This document shows, piece by piece, positions 23,428-32,190 of a DNA stretch of 64,000 bases. The position numbers were made by a program, and so were the translations under genes. The DNA comes from Ruminococcus sp. (GTDB lineage Bacteria > Bacillota > Clostridia > Oscillospirales > Ruminococcaceae), in assembly GCA_017534835.1 (NCBI GenBank), contig JAFXVT010000045.1, positions 1 through 64,000 of the forward strand. The letters run 5' to 3'. The number at the start of each line of letters is the position of its first letter. The first letter of the stretch is position 1. The notes under the pieces are model-generated. The model was given only the letters and a program-made list of their open reading frames with translations. It was not told the DNA's origin and did no database searches.

Positions 23428-24108
23428 ATGGCTGATATCCTTATCATAGAGGACGACCCCGAAATGGGTCAGCTCGTAAGAGATTTTCTGAAAAAAGAGG
23501 GCTTCTCGGTGCAGCTGTGTACAGCCGCCGAGGAAGCCCTTGTACTGCTTGAAAGCGAAAAATACAGCCTTATACTGCTGGACGTTATGCTGCCCGGAAT
23601 GAGCGGATATGAGACCTGCGCGGAGATACGCCGGAGTCAGGACATACCGATACTTATGATGAGCGCACAGACAGACGAGGACAGCAAGCTGCTCGGATAT
23701 GATACGGGCGCGGACGATTATATCGACAAGCCGTTTTCGGTAAAGGTGCTGACAGCGAAGGTGCGCGCGCTGATGAAGCGAAAGGCTCCGGAAGCTGCCG
23801 GAAGAGTGCTGAGCGGCGGCGGTATCTCGCTCGATACTGCTTCACGCCGTGTCACATCGGGCAGCGGGGAGCTGAGGCTGAATGCGAAGGAGTTCGAGCT
23901 GCTGCAATATCTTATGGAGCATATGGGCGAAGCAGTCAGCAAGGAAGAGCTGTTCAACGCCGTATGGGGCGCGGACTGCTTCACAGAGCCGAGCACAGTG
24001 AGCGTGCATATCCGCTGGCTGCGGGAGAAGATAGAGCAGGACCCGAATTCACCAAAGCTGATACAGACGGTGTGGAAGGTCGGATACAGATTCGGTGACG
24101 GCATATGA
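23428..24108 (+). CDS. OmpR-family response regulator (second two-component system)
   Basis: A 226-residue regulator: receiver domain with acidic residues in IIEDDPE, phosphoacceptor Asp in LILLDVMLPG, Ser in LMMSAQT and Lys in YIDKPFS. The winged helix at about 125-222 includes LRLNAKEFELLQYLMEHMGE, VHIRWLREKIEQDPNSPKLI and TVWKVGYRF. CAGGAG precedes the ATG. The kinase ATG at 24105 overlaps its stop (ATGA). It is paralogous to the regulator at 13483, so the island carries two complete, diverged sensing systems. Confidence 0.93.
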   Translation: MADILIIEDDPEMGQLVRDFLKKEGFSVQLCTAAEEALVLLESEKYSLILLDVMLPGMSGYETCAEIRRSQDIPILMMSAQTDEDSKLLGYDTGADDYIDKPFSVKVLTAKVRALMKRKAPEAAGRVLSGGGISLDTASRRVTSGSGELRLNAKEFELLQYLMEHMGEAVSKEELFNAVWGADCFTEPSTVSVHIRWLREKIEQDPNSPKLIQTVWKVGYRFGDGI

Positions 24109-25412
24109 AGAAAATGTATCGTATGACAGCGGCTGCCGCTGCCATTTTCATCGCTTTATCCGCAGCTTTCAACATCGTGACCGGAAAGATATGCAGCCGG
24201 CAGCTGAGCGACCGGAATATCGCCGTGAACAGGATAAACCGCAGCATATCCGACGCACTCGCGCAGAGCGGTGAGCCGCCGGAGGATATCATTTCCGCAA
24301 GCCTTGAAAGCTGGCGGAGGGAGTACGGTAAAAAAGCTCCGACCGAAATAAGCTTTATCCCGGTGAGCGAGAACGGGGATACGGTCTTTTATACAGACGC
24401 CGACGAAAGGTGTGCTGTTTGCAGCCTCTATGACAGCGACGGAAGACTGTGCGGACTTGTTGAATACCGTTTTGCGGACGATTCACTGAAAATGCTGAGG
24501 CTCTGTGTGAATATCGTCCTTGCAGCGAGCTTCATCATAGCTGCCGTATTCATCATCGGCACATACATCAAGATAATAATGCCCTTCCGCAAGCTCGCCG
24601 ATTATCCGGAAAAGCTGGCGCGTCTCAGGGACATACAGAAGCTGCCGGAGAGCAGGAGCCGGTTTTTCGGTAAATACGTGTGGGGAATGAATATGCTCAC
24701 TGACGTTCTGTCCGCGAGCAGCCGGCGTATCCACGCTCTTGAGGGCGAGCACCAGAAGCTCGTTACGTCTATCGCTCATGGTGTAAAAACGCCCGTTGCG
24801 AATATCCGCCTCTACACAGACGCGGTGAGGACGGGGCTTTATACCGGTACGGGTATGACGTCGGATATTGCCGATAAAATAGACAGGAACGCCGAAAAGA
24901 TACAGTCTCTTGCACAGGCGCTTATGGACGCCGCAGACGCTTCATTTGACGGACAGGATATTGAGGTGAGCACGTTCTATCTCAATGAGCTTGCCGAGCT
25001 TGTACGCAGCGAATATACGGACAGAATGGAGCTCCTGCGTATACCGTTCAGTGTGGAATGCGAGGGCGCACCGCTGCTTGAAAGCGACAAATACGCACTG
25101 TACCGCGCGATAAGTCAGCTGCTTGAAAATGCGCTGAAATACGGTGACGGTACAGGTATCACAGTGAAGATGATGAAGCAGGATGACGGCTTCTCTATCG
25201 CAGTGCGCAGCCGCGGCGGACTTCTTCCCGAGAGCGAGCTGCCGTATGTTTTCAGGAGCTACTGGCGCGGCTCGAATGCTGCCGGCAAGGACGGGAGCGG
25301 TATCGGTCTTTACGTCGTACACGAGACCGCAAAAGCTCTCGGCGGAAGCGCCCACGCAAGGCGCTTAGAGGGAACGTCAGAGATGGAATTCGTTATATTC
25401 CTCGAAAAATAG
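24105..25412 (+). CDS. Sensor histidine kinase (second two-component system)
   Basis: A 435-residue membrane kinase with two helices (about 7-25 and 132-152, NIVLAASFIIAAVFIIGTYI) enclosing an outer sensor of about 105 residues. That sensor contains DERCAVCSLYD, with two Cys that could form a disulfide. The phosphoacceptor motif is SIAHGVKTPVAN; the residue after His is Gly where most kinases have Asp or Glu, a position that matters for autokinase and phosphatase activity. The ATPase domain has LLENALKY, RSRGGLLPE in the G1 position and GSGIGLYVV. G1 lacks the usual first Asp (DxGxG), another deviation. It ends just before a shared terminator with the converging MATE gene. Confidence 0.9.
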   Translation: MKKMYRMTAAAAAIFIALSAAFNIVTGKICSRQLSDRNIAVNRINRSISDALAQSGEPPEDIISASLESWRREYGKKAPTEISFIPVSENGDTVFYTDADERCAVCSLYDSDGRLCGLVEYRFADDSLKMLRLCVNIVLAASFIIAAVFIIGTYIKIIMPFRKLADYPEKLARLRDIQKLPESRSRFFGKYVWGMNMLTDVLSASSRRIHALEGEHQKLVTSIAHGVKTPVANIRLYTDAVRTGLYTGTGMTSDIADKIDRNAEKIQSLAQALMDAADASFDGQDIEVSTFYLNELAELVRSEYTDRMELLRIPFSVECEGAPLLESDKYALYRAISQLLENALKYGDGTGITVKMMKQDDGFSIAVRSRGGLLPESELPYVFRSYWRGSNAAGKDGSGIGLYVVHETAKALGGSAHARRLEGTSEMEFVIFLEK

Positions 25413-25443
25413 CTGCTTGTATATTTCATACAAGCGGCTTTTT
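25411..25443. terminator. Terminator between the second kinase and the MATE gene
   Basis: Stem GCTTGTAT/ATACAAGC (25415-25422 with 25428-25435), extended by flanking GC pairs, followed by CTTTTTCTC on the plus strand. The loop contains the stop codon of the minus-strand MATE gene. Confidence 0.75.
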
Positions 25444-26787
25444 CTCTGATATATCTTTGATAGTCCATATGAGGAGCAGGAGCGAAGCTGCCATCATTAT
25501 CGCCTCAGTCACAGGCTGAGCCCACAGCATACCGCCGAAGCCGAAGAAATAGTCGAGCGTGAGCAGCAGCGGTATATAGAGTATCAGCTGCCGGACGAGA
25601 GTGACGGCGAATGCGAGATGCGGCTTGCCCATTGCCTGAAATGACATACGGCACATCGAAACAGTTCCCACGAACGGGAGAATGAATATGAGCCTGCGCA
25701 GTACGTGAGAGCCGATGCTGACGACATCTGCGGAGTCGGTAAAAATGCCGATGAGCAGCGGCGCGAGCAGCCAGTACATCAGCATCAGTACAGCCTCAGT
25801 TCCGGTGACGGTCAGCACACCAGCTTTCAGCACCTTTCTCATACGATCGGCATTGCGAGCACCGTAGTTGTAGCCCATTATCGGCTGTGTGCCCGAGGCG
25901 AAGCCCTGATATACATAATTCCCGAGCGAGAGCACCTTTTGTGCGATACCCATTGCAGTTACGGTGAGCTCGCTGTAATTGACCGCAAGATTGTTGTTGA
26001 CCGTGTATGCGGCGGAGGTGAGGAGAGTTTCGAGCGAAGCCGGGATACCGACCCAGTATATCTCGCGGAGTATCTCGCCCGTCGGCATTATCATAGCCGC
26101 GGAGGGACGCAGCAGCGTTTTGCGGCGGACGTAGTACAGCACCGATACACCGAATCCGGCTGCATTGCTGAGTATCGTGGCAATTGCCGCACCGCGTATC
26201 TGCATACCGAGTGCGAAGATGAAGAGCGGGTCGAGAGCGATGTTCATAAGCGTGCCGACTATCATACCAGTCATCGAATAGCGCACAGAGCCCTCACTTC
26301 GCAGGAGAGCGCCTGATGTGTAGCTCCCCATCGTAAAAAAGCTGCCGAGCAGTATCACCTGCACGTACTGCTTCGTGAAGTCATAGGTGTTGTCCTTCGC
26401 ACCGAGGAGCCGTACCAGTGCGGGCAGGAATGCGAGCCCTATCACTGTGACGAGCACACTGTTTATGAAGGTCAGCACAAAGGCTGCGGTAAGCGTGTGA
26501 GCAGCCTTTTCCTTTTCGCCGGAGCCGAGACATCTTGCAATGAATGAGGAAGCGCCTGTCCCGACGATGTTTGATATTGCGACCGTGACCATCATCACGG
26601 GGTAAGCGAGATTCACCGCCGCGAGCTGATAATCGTCTCCGGTCATACCGATGAAATACGTATCAACAAGGTTGTAAAGCACCATAATGAACATACCGAT
26701 GATAAGCGGTACGCTCATTTTCACGACTGCCTTGTACGGCACCTCGCGGCTCAATGTGTAAATGCGTCTGTCTTCTTTGTTGTCCAT
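25426..26787 (-). CDS. MATE family efflux transporter
   Basis: A 453-residue exporter with 12 predicted helices and typical segments: VPLIIGMFIMVLYNLVDTYF at about 24-43, NIVGTGASSFIARCLGSGEK, MIVGTLMNIALDPLFIFALG and GIPASLETLLTSAAYTVNN. It is of normal length for the family, unlike the MATE protein at 9378. Its own promoter at 26843-26871 drives it towards the two-component island, and the two share a terminator. It could export the same class of toxic compound, but physical proximity is the only evidence. Confidence 0.92.
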   Translation of the reverse strand: MDNKEDRRIYTLSREVPYKAVVKMSVPLIIGMFIMVLYNLVDTYFIGMTGDDYQLAAVNLAYPVMMVTVAISNIVGTGASSFIARCLGSGEKEKAAHTLTAAFVLTFINSVLVTVIGLAFLPALVRLLGAKDNTYDFTKQYVQVILLGSFFTMGSYTSGALLRSEGSVRYSMTGMIVGTLMNIALDPLFIFALGMQIRGAAIATILSNAAGFGVSVLYYVRRKTLLRPSAAMIMPTGEILREIYWVGIPASLETLLTSAAYTVNNNLAVNYSELTVTAMGIAQKVLSLGNYVYQGFASGTQPIMGYNYGARNADRMRKVLKAGVLTVTGTEAVLMLMYWLLAPLLIGIFTDSADVVSIGSHVLRRLIFILPFVGTVSMCRMSFQAMGKPHLAFAVTLVRQLILYIPLLLTLDYFFGFGGMLWAQPVTEAIMMAASLLLLIWTIKDISEKKPLV

Positions 26788-26842
26788 TTTTATCCTGCCT
26801 CGGGATCAGATATTTTGTCAGCCTGAGCTGTCATCATATCCT

Positions 26843-26871
26843 ATTATACACCAGTGCCGGAGAAAACACAA
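26843..26871 (-). promoter_or_regulatory. Promoter of the MATE gene at 25426
   Basis: Minus strand TTGTGT (26866-26871), 17 bases, TATAAT (26843-26848). Confidence 0.6.
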
Positions 26872-26912
26872 TAAGTGGGAGGATCAACGGGAATGCCGCC
26901 TGACATTTTTTC

Positions 26913-26941
26913 TTGACAATATCGGATTTTACGGCTATAAT
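26913..26941 (+). promoter_or_regulatory. Promoter of the CotH-dockerin gene
   Basis: Consensus TTGACA (26913-26918), 17 bases, TATAAT (26936-26941). Confidence 0.85.
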
Positions 26942-27000
26942 TGACTTATCATACACACGGCAAAAATCTGGATTTCACTATTGAAAGAGAGGGGTTCATT

Positions 27001-29649
27001 GTGAAAACAAGACTAAGATCTGCCGCAGCGATAATTGCAGGAGCCGCCGCGCTCTCAGCAGCGCCGTACAGCGCACCGCAATACGCCCACGCAGCCGCGC
27101 AGACCGTTTGCATAAACGAGGTCTGCTCACAGAACAAGACCGCACTTGCCGACAGCTACGGCGTCTATTCCGACTGGATAGAGCTGTACAATCCCGGCTC
27201 TGAGGCGGCAGACATTTCAGGCTACGGCTTGTCCGACGATGCCGCCGCACCGCTGAAGTTCACCTTCCCTGCCGGGACGACTATCAGTGCCGGAGCGCAT
27301 ATGGTAGTATTCGCCTCAAAGCAGCAGTCCACCGCAGCAGAGCTCCACACCGGCTTTGCGATAAGCAAGAACGGCGATAACATCGTGCTTTCGGCTCCGG
27401 ACGGAACAGTGCTCGAGCAGACGGAGATACCAACGCTCGGGACTGACGTGAGCTACGGCAGAACGCCTGACGGGAGCGATACCTTTGAAATTATGACGCC
27501 CACGCCGAATAAGACAAATGCGTCAGCTGTATCTGCGCCTGTATTTTCGGCTCCATCGGGATTCTACGGAACTGATTTTGCACTTTCGCTCTCTGCCGGA
27601 AGCGGAACAACTGTATGCTATACGACGGACGGCAGCGACCCGACAACTTCTCCGACGGCGCAGGTGTATACCTCTGCGATAACGGTGAAGGACCGCACAA
27701 ACGAGCCGAACATCTACAGCGAATATGCCGAGGACGAATATTCCGCGACCTCTATATCGCGTAAAACAGGCTACAAAAAGCCGCCCTTCAAGGTGGACAA
27801 GGCAACTGTTGTGCGCGCCGCGGCAAGGAATGCGGACGGGAAATACAGCAATGTCGTCAGCCAGACATATTTCATCACAAGCGGCAGCCTTTCGCAGTAT
27901 AAGGATATGACCGTGGTGTCGCTCGTGACCGACCCGGATAACCTCTTCGATCCCGACAAAGGCATTTACGTTACCGGTACGCAGTATCTTCAATGGCTGA
28001 GAAGCTCCGCCTACGACCCGAAAAAGAGCGCGTGGGATACGGATAATGTCTGCAACTTCTTCTCACACGGCAAGGAGTGGGAGCGCGAGGCGACTATCAC
28101 TGTATTCCGCGATGGCGAGAGCATAACCGAGCAGAATATGGGCATACGCATAAAGGGCGCTTCCACGCGAAATACCGCGCAGAAGAGCTTCCACCTTTAT
28201 GCGCGCAGCGACTATGGCGCCTCAAAGCTCGAATATCCTATGATACCCGGAAATCTCGACTGGCAGGGCAGGCTTATAGATAAATATGACTCTATCTCGC
28301 TGCGTGCTGTCGGCGAGGAGGGACGTCTCCGCGACGGCTTCGCGCAGAAGCTCGTTGCAGACAGAGATGACCTGACAACGCAGGATATGACGAGCTGTGT
28401 CGTCTTCATAAACGGCGAATACTGGGGACTTTACGAGATGATAGAGAAGCTCTCCGACTATTTCATCGAGACCAATTACGGCATCGAGAAAAAGGATGTC
28501 GCGATGATAAAGAACGGTGAGATAGAGGAGGGACCGCAGGAGGAGCTCGACAGCTTCGTGAACTTCTGCAACAGCTATTCCAAGCTCGACCTGACGAATG
28601 AGGCGAACTATAAGGCGGTATGTGATTTTATCGACATCGACAGCTTCATCGACCACTACGCGGCAGGCATCTACCTCGGAACATACGACTGGCCGAACCG
28701 CAACTGCGGTATGTGGCGCAATATGGGCGAGCCCATTCCCGGCAACCCGTACAGCGACGGAAAATGGCGCTTCATCTCGTTCGACTACGACTTCACTATG
28801 GGCAAGACCTATGCCGATTTCGGCGGAGTCGAGGGCTATACATATGACGGTTTCAGGCATATGGAGAATATGGACAACGGCGGAAAATACGCTCCCACTA
28901 ACCTGTTCATAAATCTGCTGAAGAACAGGGATTTCCGCGACAGATTCGTGAACGTCTACTGTGACTACGCAAATGAGGTGCTTTCCTCCGAGAAAGCAAA
29001 TGCGCTTGCAGAGGTCTACGTCAAGGACTACACCGAGCCGCTCGCTCAGACGACTGTGCGCTGGTGGGGCTTCTACGGCGGCTCGAAGGAGAGCAATCTC
29101 AGCTATAACCGCGAGCAGTACCTGAACAAGACTATCCCCCAGATAAAGGAATTCTTCCGCCAGAGGAAGAAGTACACGCTTGAGGATATGCGCGATTATC
29201 TCGGACTTTCACAGACGATGAACACGATAACGCTCAGGACCTCCGGAAACGGAACGATAAGGATAAACTCGATAACTCCCGATACAAGCAGCGGCTGGAG
29301 CGGCGAATATTCGGCAGATTGTCCGGTAACTCTTACTGCTGTCCCCGATAAGGGAGCTGAGTTCACGGGCTGGAGCGGAGACCTCTCCGGAAAGGAGCAG
29401 ACCGTTACCGTAACGCTCAGGGAGGCTATGGATATCACGGCAAGCTTCGGCGAGAAAAAGCTCGTCCGCGGAGACGTGAACGGGGACGGTCAGTTCACTT
29501 CGGCAGACCTCGTTTCGCTTCAGAAATGGCTGCTCGGCACACGCGGCGAAAAGCTTGCTGACTGGGAAGCCGGCGACCTCGTGAGCGACGGAAGGCTCGA
29601 CACCTTCGACCTCTGCCTTATGAGACAGGAGCTCACGAAAAACAGATAA
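27001..29649 (+). CDS. Secreted CotH-family protein with lamin-tail and dockerin modules
   Basis: An 882-residue modular secreted protein. Modules in order: a signal peptide (1-33, ending YAHA); a lamin-tail-like domain at about 35-145 (VCINEVCSQN, SDWIELYNPG); a chitobiase-C-terminal-like domain (SAGSGTTVCYTTDGSDPTTS); a CotH domain at about 300-690 (MGIRIKGASTRN, YEMIEKLSDYFIE, WRFISFDYDFTMG); an InlB-type beta domain (VTLTAVPDKGAEFTGWSGDL); and a type I dockerin at about 816-882 (DVNGDGQFTSADLVSLQKWL, then DLVSDGRLDTFDLCLM). CotH domains are atypical protein kinases in spores, though many occur on cellulosomal proteins. The GTG start at 27001 has GAGAGGGG upstream and is preferred over the longer frame, which begins at the -10 box. 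The dockerin should dock it onto a cohesin scaffold. Confidence 0.9.
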   Translation: MKTRLRSAAAIIAGAAALSAAPYSAPQYAHAAAQTVCINEVCSQNKTALADSYGVYSDWIELYNPGSEAADISGYGLSDDAAAPLKFTFPAGTTISAGAHMVVFASKQQSTAAELHTGFAISKNGDNIVLSAPDGTVLEQTEIPTLGTDVSYGRTPDGSDTFEIMTPTPNKTNASAVSAPVFSAPSGFYGTDFALSLSAGSGTTVCYTTDGSDPTTSPTAQVYTSAITVKDRTNEPNIYSEYAEDEYSATSISRKTGYKKPPFKVDKATVVRAAARNADGKYSNVVSQTYFITSGSLSQYKDMTVVSLVTDPDNLFDPDKGIYVTGTQYLQWLRSSAYDPKKSAWDTDNVCNFFSHGKEWEREATITVFRDGESITEQNMGIRIKGASTRNTAQKSFHLYARSDYGASKLEYPMIPGNLDWQGRLIDKYDSISLRAVGEEGRLRDGFAQKLVADRDDLTTQDMTSCVVFINGEYWGLYEMIEKLSDYFIETNYGIEKKDVAMIKNGEIEEGPQEELDSFVNFCNSYSKLDLTNEANYKAVCDFIDIDSFIDHYAAGIYLGTYDWPNRNCGMWRNMGEPIPGNPYSDGKWRFISFDYDFTMGKTYADFGGVEGYTYDGFRHMENMDNGGKYAPTNLFINLLKNRDFRDRFVNVYCDYANEVLSSEKANALAEVYVKDYTEPLAQTTVRWWGFYGGSKESNLSYNREQYLNKTIPQIKEFFRQRKKYTLEDMRDYLGLSQTMNTITLRTSGNGTIRINSITPDTSSGWSGEYSADCPVTLTAVPDKGAEFTGWSGDLSGKEQTVTVTLREAMDITASFGEKKLVRGDVNGDGQFTSADLVSLQKWLLGTRGEKLADWEAGDLVSDGRLDTFDLCLMRQELTKNR

Positions 29650-29666
29650 AACGGAGGTGATGTTCT

Positions 29667-30332
29667 GTGAACCGGGAATGGTCAGAGCTGAACAAATCAG
29701 TGCAGACACTGCTGAAAAAGCGCGACACGTATGAGGAAGGGCTCAAAAGGCTTTTCGAGCTGCGCGGCAAGCTCTGGGACGTGATATGCTCGTTCAGGAG
29801 CGAGCTGAGCCGCGAGGACTTCTGCGCCATACCGTTCATCGGCGCAGACGGCTATCACAGCAAAACGATAGCGTATTCGCTCTGGCACATCTTCCGTATC
29901 GAGGACATCACCGCGCACACTCTCATTGCCGGCGACGAGCAGGTCTTCTTCCGCGGCGGCTATCAGGAGCGCACCGGCTCGCCGATAATAACTACGGGCA
30001 ACGAGCTCTCCGGGCGGCAGATAGCCGATTTCTCGGAGCAGCTCGACATATCCGGGCTGTACGATTACATCTCGGAGGTAAAAACTGATACGGAAAAGAT
30101 ACTGCGCAGTCTGCCGTTCGATTCGCTGAAACAGAAGATGACAGCGGAGCGCAGAGAGCAGCTCCTTTCGCTGAATGTCGTCAGCTCCGACGAGAATGCG
30201 GCGTGGCTGATAGATTACTGGTGCGGCAAGGACGTCCGCGGACTGATACAGATGCCGTTCTCGCGGCACTGGATAATGCACGTTGAGGCGTGTCTGCGGA
30301 TAAGGGAAAAGCTGCGGAAAATGACGAAGTAA
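29667..30332 (+). CDS. DinB-family-like protein, GTG start
   Basis: A 221-residue helical protein resembling the DinB/DinB_2 metal-binding four-helix fold. The conserved His-containing segments are YSLWHIFRIEDITAHTLIAG (about 71-90) and the C-terminal MPFSRHWIMHVEACLRIREK (about 196-215). In related proteins the His triad binds a metal and enzymes use thiol cofactors, although many members have no known activity. The GTG at 29667 has GGAGGTGA 6 bases upstream. It follows the CotH gene by 17 bases and the acetyltransferase gene starts 13 bases after its stop, so a three-gene transcript is likely. Confidence 0.7.
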   Translation: MNREWSELNKSVQTLLKKRDTYEEGLKRLFELRGKLWDVICSFRSELSREDFCAIPFIGADGYHSKTIAYSLWHIFRIEDITAHTLIAGDEQVFFRGGYQERTGSPIITTGNELSGRQIADFSEQLDISGLYDYISEVKTDTEKILRSLPFDSLKQKMTAERREQLLSLNVVSSDENAAWLIDYWCGKDVRGLIQMPFSRHWIMHVEACLRIREKLRKMTK

Positions 30333-30345
30333 AGGAGAGACGGAA

Positions 30346-31092
30346 ATGGTGACGAAGCAGCAGCTCAGGGATTCGCTCGCCGGGCTCGGCATCGGAAAGG
30401 GAATGACACTGGAGGTACACAGCTCTCTCAGCAGCTTCGGCGAGCTTGAGGGCGGCGCTGTGACGGTCATAGATACGCTGAAGGAGCTCGTCACGGAGGA
30501 GGGCAGCATTTTTATGCCGGCACTTCGTTTCAGCCGCGAGCTGCCGCTGACTGACGAGGACAAAAAGCTCGGTATCACCGTGAAGATAAAGATACTCTCC
30601 CCCGACGAGGAGCACACCGCAATGGGCATCGTAGCCGATACCTTCCGCGCAATGCCTGATACGTTCACGGGACGCGATACGATAAGCACATCCGGCTGGG
30701 GAAAGCACGGCAGAGAAGCTCTCACAGGCGGACTTGACTATGCGATACACAACGGCGGCAAGGCTCTTCTGCTCGGTGTGGATATTTACAAGCTCACAGC
30801 AATGCACTATGTCGAGCCGATAACGCCGGAGGACATCAACGCGCAGTTTGCTCCGACAGAGGAGATAAACCGCGTATATCCACCGGATAAATGGCTCATC
30901 GAGGCAGGTCATCCGCCGGTGAAGGCGTGGTATAAGATACAGGCGGCGGCATACGAAGGAGGACTCATCAGAGAGGCGCAGATAGGCTCCTGCAAGGCGA
31001 TGTTCTTCGATATATGGTCAGTCGTCTCGCTGTACGAAAACGAACTGAAAACAGACCCATACGGACTATGGGGAATGAAAAAGACCTTATGA
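30346..31092 (+). CDS. AAC(3)-family N-acetyltransferase
   Basis: A 248-residue member of the aminoglycoside 3-N-acetyltransferase family, which moves acetyl from acetyl-CoA to an amine. Family signatures are LEVHSSLSSFG (about 22-32), GSIFMPALRFS, HTAMGIVADTFRAM and the active-site region NGGKALLLGVDIYKLTAMHYVE with the conserved His. It has the normal length of the family. Many chromosomal members of gut Firmicutes act on unknown or peptide/sugar amines, so drug resistance should not be assumed. AAGGAGAG precedes the ATG. The stop lies inside the bidirectional terminator. Confidence 0.9.
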   Translation: MVTKQQLRDSLAGLGIGKGMTLEVHSSLSSFGELEGGAVTVIDTLKELVTEEGSIFMPALRFSRELPLTDEDKKLGITVKIKILSPDEEHTAMGIVADTFRAMPDTFTGRDTISTSGWGKHGREALTGGLDYAIHNGGKALLLGVDIYKLTAMHYVEPITPEDINAQFAPTEEINRVYPPDKWLIEAGHPPVKAWYKIQAAAYEGGLIREAQIGSCKAMFFDIWSVVSLYENELKTDPYGLWGMKKTL

Positions 31093-31113
31093 GAATTCAT
31101 AAGGTCTTTTTTT
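31078..31113. terminator. Bidirectional terminator
   Basis: A 15-bp stem (31078-31092 with 31097-31111), AAAAAGACCTTATGA paired across loop GAAT, with T-runs in both directions. It separates the acetyltransferase gene from the converging membrane-protein gene. Confidence 0.9.
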
Positions 31114-31877
31114 CAGCCAAATACAAAGCTGAGCGCGATAAGTATCAGTCCGATGATGAGCTTTGCTCCGAAGCGCGGCAGTCCCAGACGGCTGATGACT
31201 CTCTCAGGCTTTTCCGGATCGACAAGCAGCTCGCATTCCTCGTCCTTTTCCGGGAGCTTTTTCAGATCCAGATATATGTTGTCCACGGCTTCGAGCTCCT
31301 CGCCGCCGTAGTAGAATCTCCATATCGGTGCGGCGATGTAGTAAGAGGTGTCATCGTTGCGGATACGGAGGACACGGTGCCCGTAACAGACCGCACTCAC
31401 CGGCTCGATGCAATGCCTTTTCAGCATCATCCTGTAATACAGTGTCGGTATTATCTGGAGAAGTCCGCCGGTGATGAATATCGCCCTGCTGAGTACGCTT
31501 TTGATGAGAAGGTACTGCTCTTCGGTGATGACATCGTGCTTCCTTATCCACAGCGCAGCGAATCCGATGAGTACACCTGCTGCGGCAATGCCCATAAACA
31601 GCGGAAATGAGAAGGCGGTCTGCTTTGTCCGTATATCTCCGTTCATTGAACCGATGAAGAAGCAGAATCCGAACACGGCAAACACCTGTATTGCAAGCGC
31701 TCCGGCAAGCATAGCTGCTCCGAAAAACGAGGCTGTAACTCCGCCGATCACGCCGATAGCAAAGGAAACAAGCATTATAATGGTGACCGCGCGAGACGAA
31801 TGCACCTCGTTTGCATTTTCGATCTCTGCTTCCTTCCTCATACGCTCTATATCTTTAGGTCCGAGAAATTCTCCCAT
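31113..31877 (-). CDS. Membrane protein with DUF3592-like region
   Basis: A 254-residue protein with five or six hydrophobic helices: about 33-75 (AVTIIMLVSFAIGVIGGVTA and following), 90-118, a pair around 125-150, and a final helix (LIIGLILIALSFVFG). Between them is a cytoplasmic or outer domain (PVSAVCYGHRVLRIRNDDTS ... ELLVDPEKPERVISR). Its pattern of alternating strands ending in VDPxxPE recalls DUF3592, whose role is unknown. The ATG at 31875 has AGGAGG 8 bases upstream; the promoter is at 31905-31933. Confidence 0.7.
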   Translation of the reverse strand: MGEFLGPKDIERMRKEAEIENANEVHSSRAVTIIMLVSFAIGVIGGVTASFFGAAMLAGALAIQVFAVFGFCFFIGSMNGDIRTKQTAFSFPLFMGIAAAGVLIGFAALWIRKHDVITEEQYLLIKSVLSRAIFITGGLLQIIPTLYYRMMLKRHCIEPVSAVCYGHRVLRIRNDDTSYYIAAPIWRFYYGGEELEAVDNIYLDLKKLPEKDEECELLVDPEKPERVISRLGLPRFGAKLIIGLILIALSFVFG

Positions 31878-31904
31878 AGCGCACCTCCTGTCTGCTTTGA
31901 TAAC

Positions 31905-31933
31905 ATTATACATTAGATCTTATAATATTTCAA
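31905..31933 (-). promoter_or_regulatory. Promoter of the DUF3592-like gene
   Basis: Minus strand TTGAAA (31928-31933), 17 bases, TATAAT (31905-31910). Confidence 0.7.
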
Positions 31934-31987
31934 CCCCTTCCGCAGCACAAATGGACCAAAATGCAAGTTTTAACGTACGAAAGGTCA

Positions 31988-32187
31988 TTTACTTTTTCTT
32001 CTGCACGGGGTATACTTTATACAGGAATTGCGGAGGCGGAAGGTCATCTGCACAAAGACCCGAAGCCGAAGCGATGTGGGTGCGCTCCGGACGATTCTGC
32101 AAATAATTCCTTGTTATCCGGAAAGCTTTGTAAAGGACAGATCAGAGGAAGAAAGCGTATCATCGCCTGATGGTGCGTTTTCTTCCT
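31988..32187 (+). ncRNA. Candidate small RNA with its own promoter and terminator, unclassified
   Basis: A plus-strand promoter TTTACT (31988-31993), 17 bases, TATACT (32011-32016) is followed by no credible protein frame. RNA would start near 32023 and end at a hairpin (GGAAGAAAGCG at about 32147-32157 with CGTTTTCTTCC at 32173-32183) followed by TTTTT. The body can fold: GGAATT near 32023 pairs with AATTCC near 32109, and inside it CGGAG with CTCCG, giving a long interrupted hairpin. It has some resemblance in outline to 6S RNA, but I cannot place it in a known family. It lies between the membrane-protein promoter and the converging gpr gene and fills the 313-base gap there. Confidence 0.5.
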
Positions 32188-32190
32188 TTT

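Noticed and set aside
29697-30725. 342-codon antisense frame across the DinB-like and AAC(3)-family genes
   Set aside because: It spans two well-supported genes on the other strand and shows no motif.
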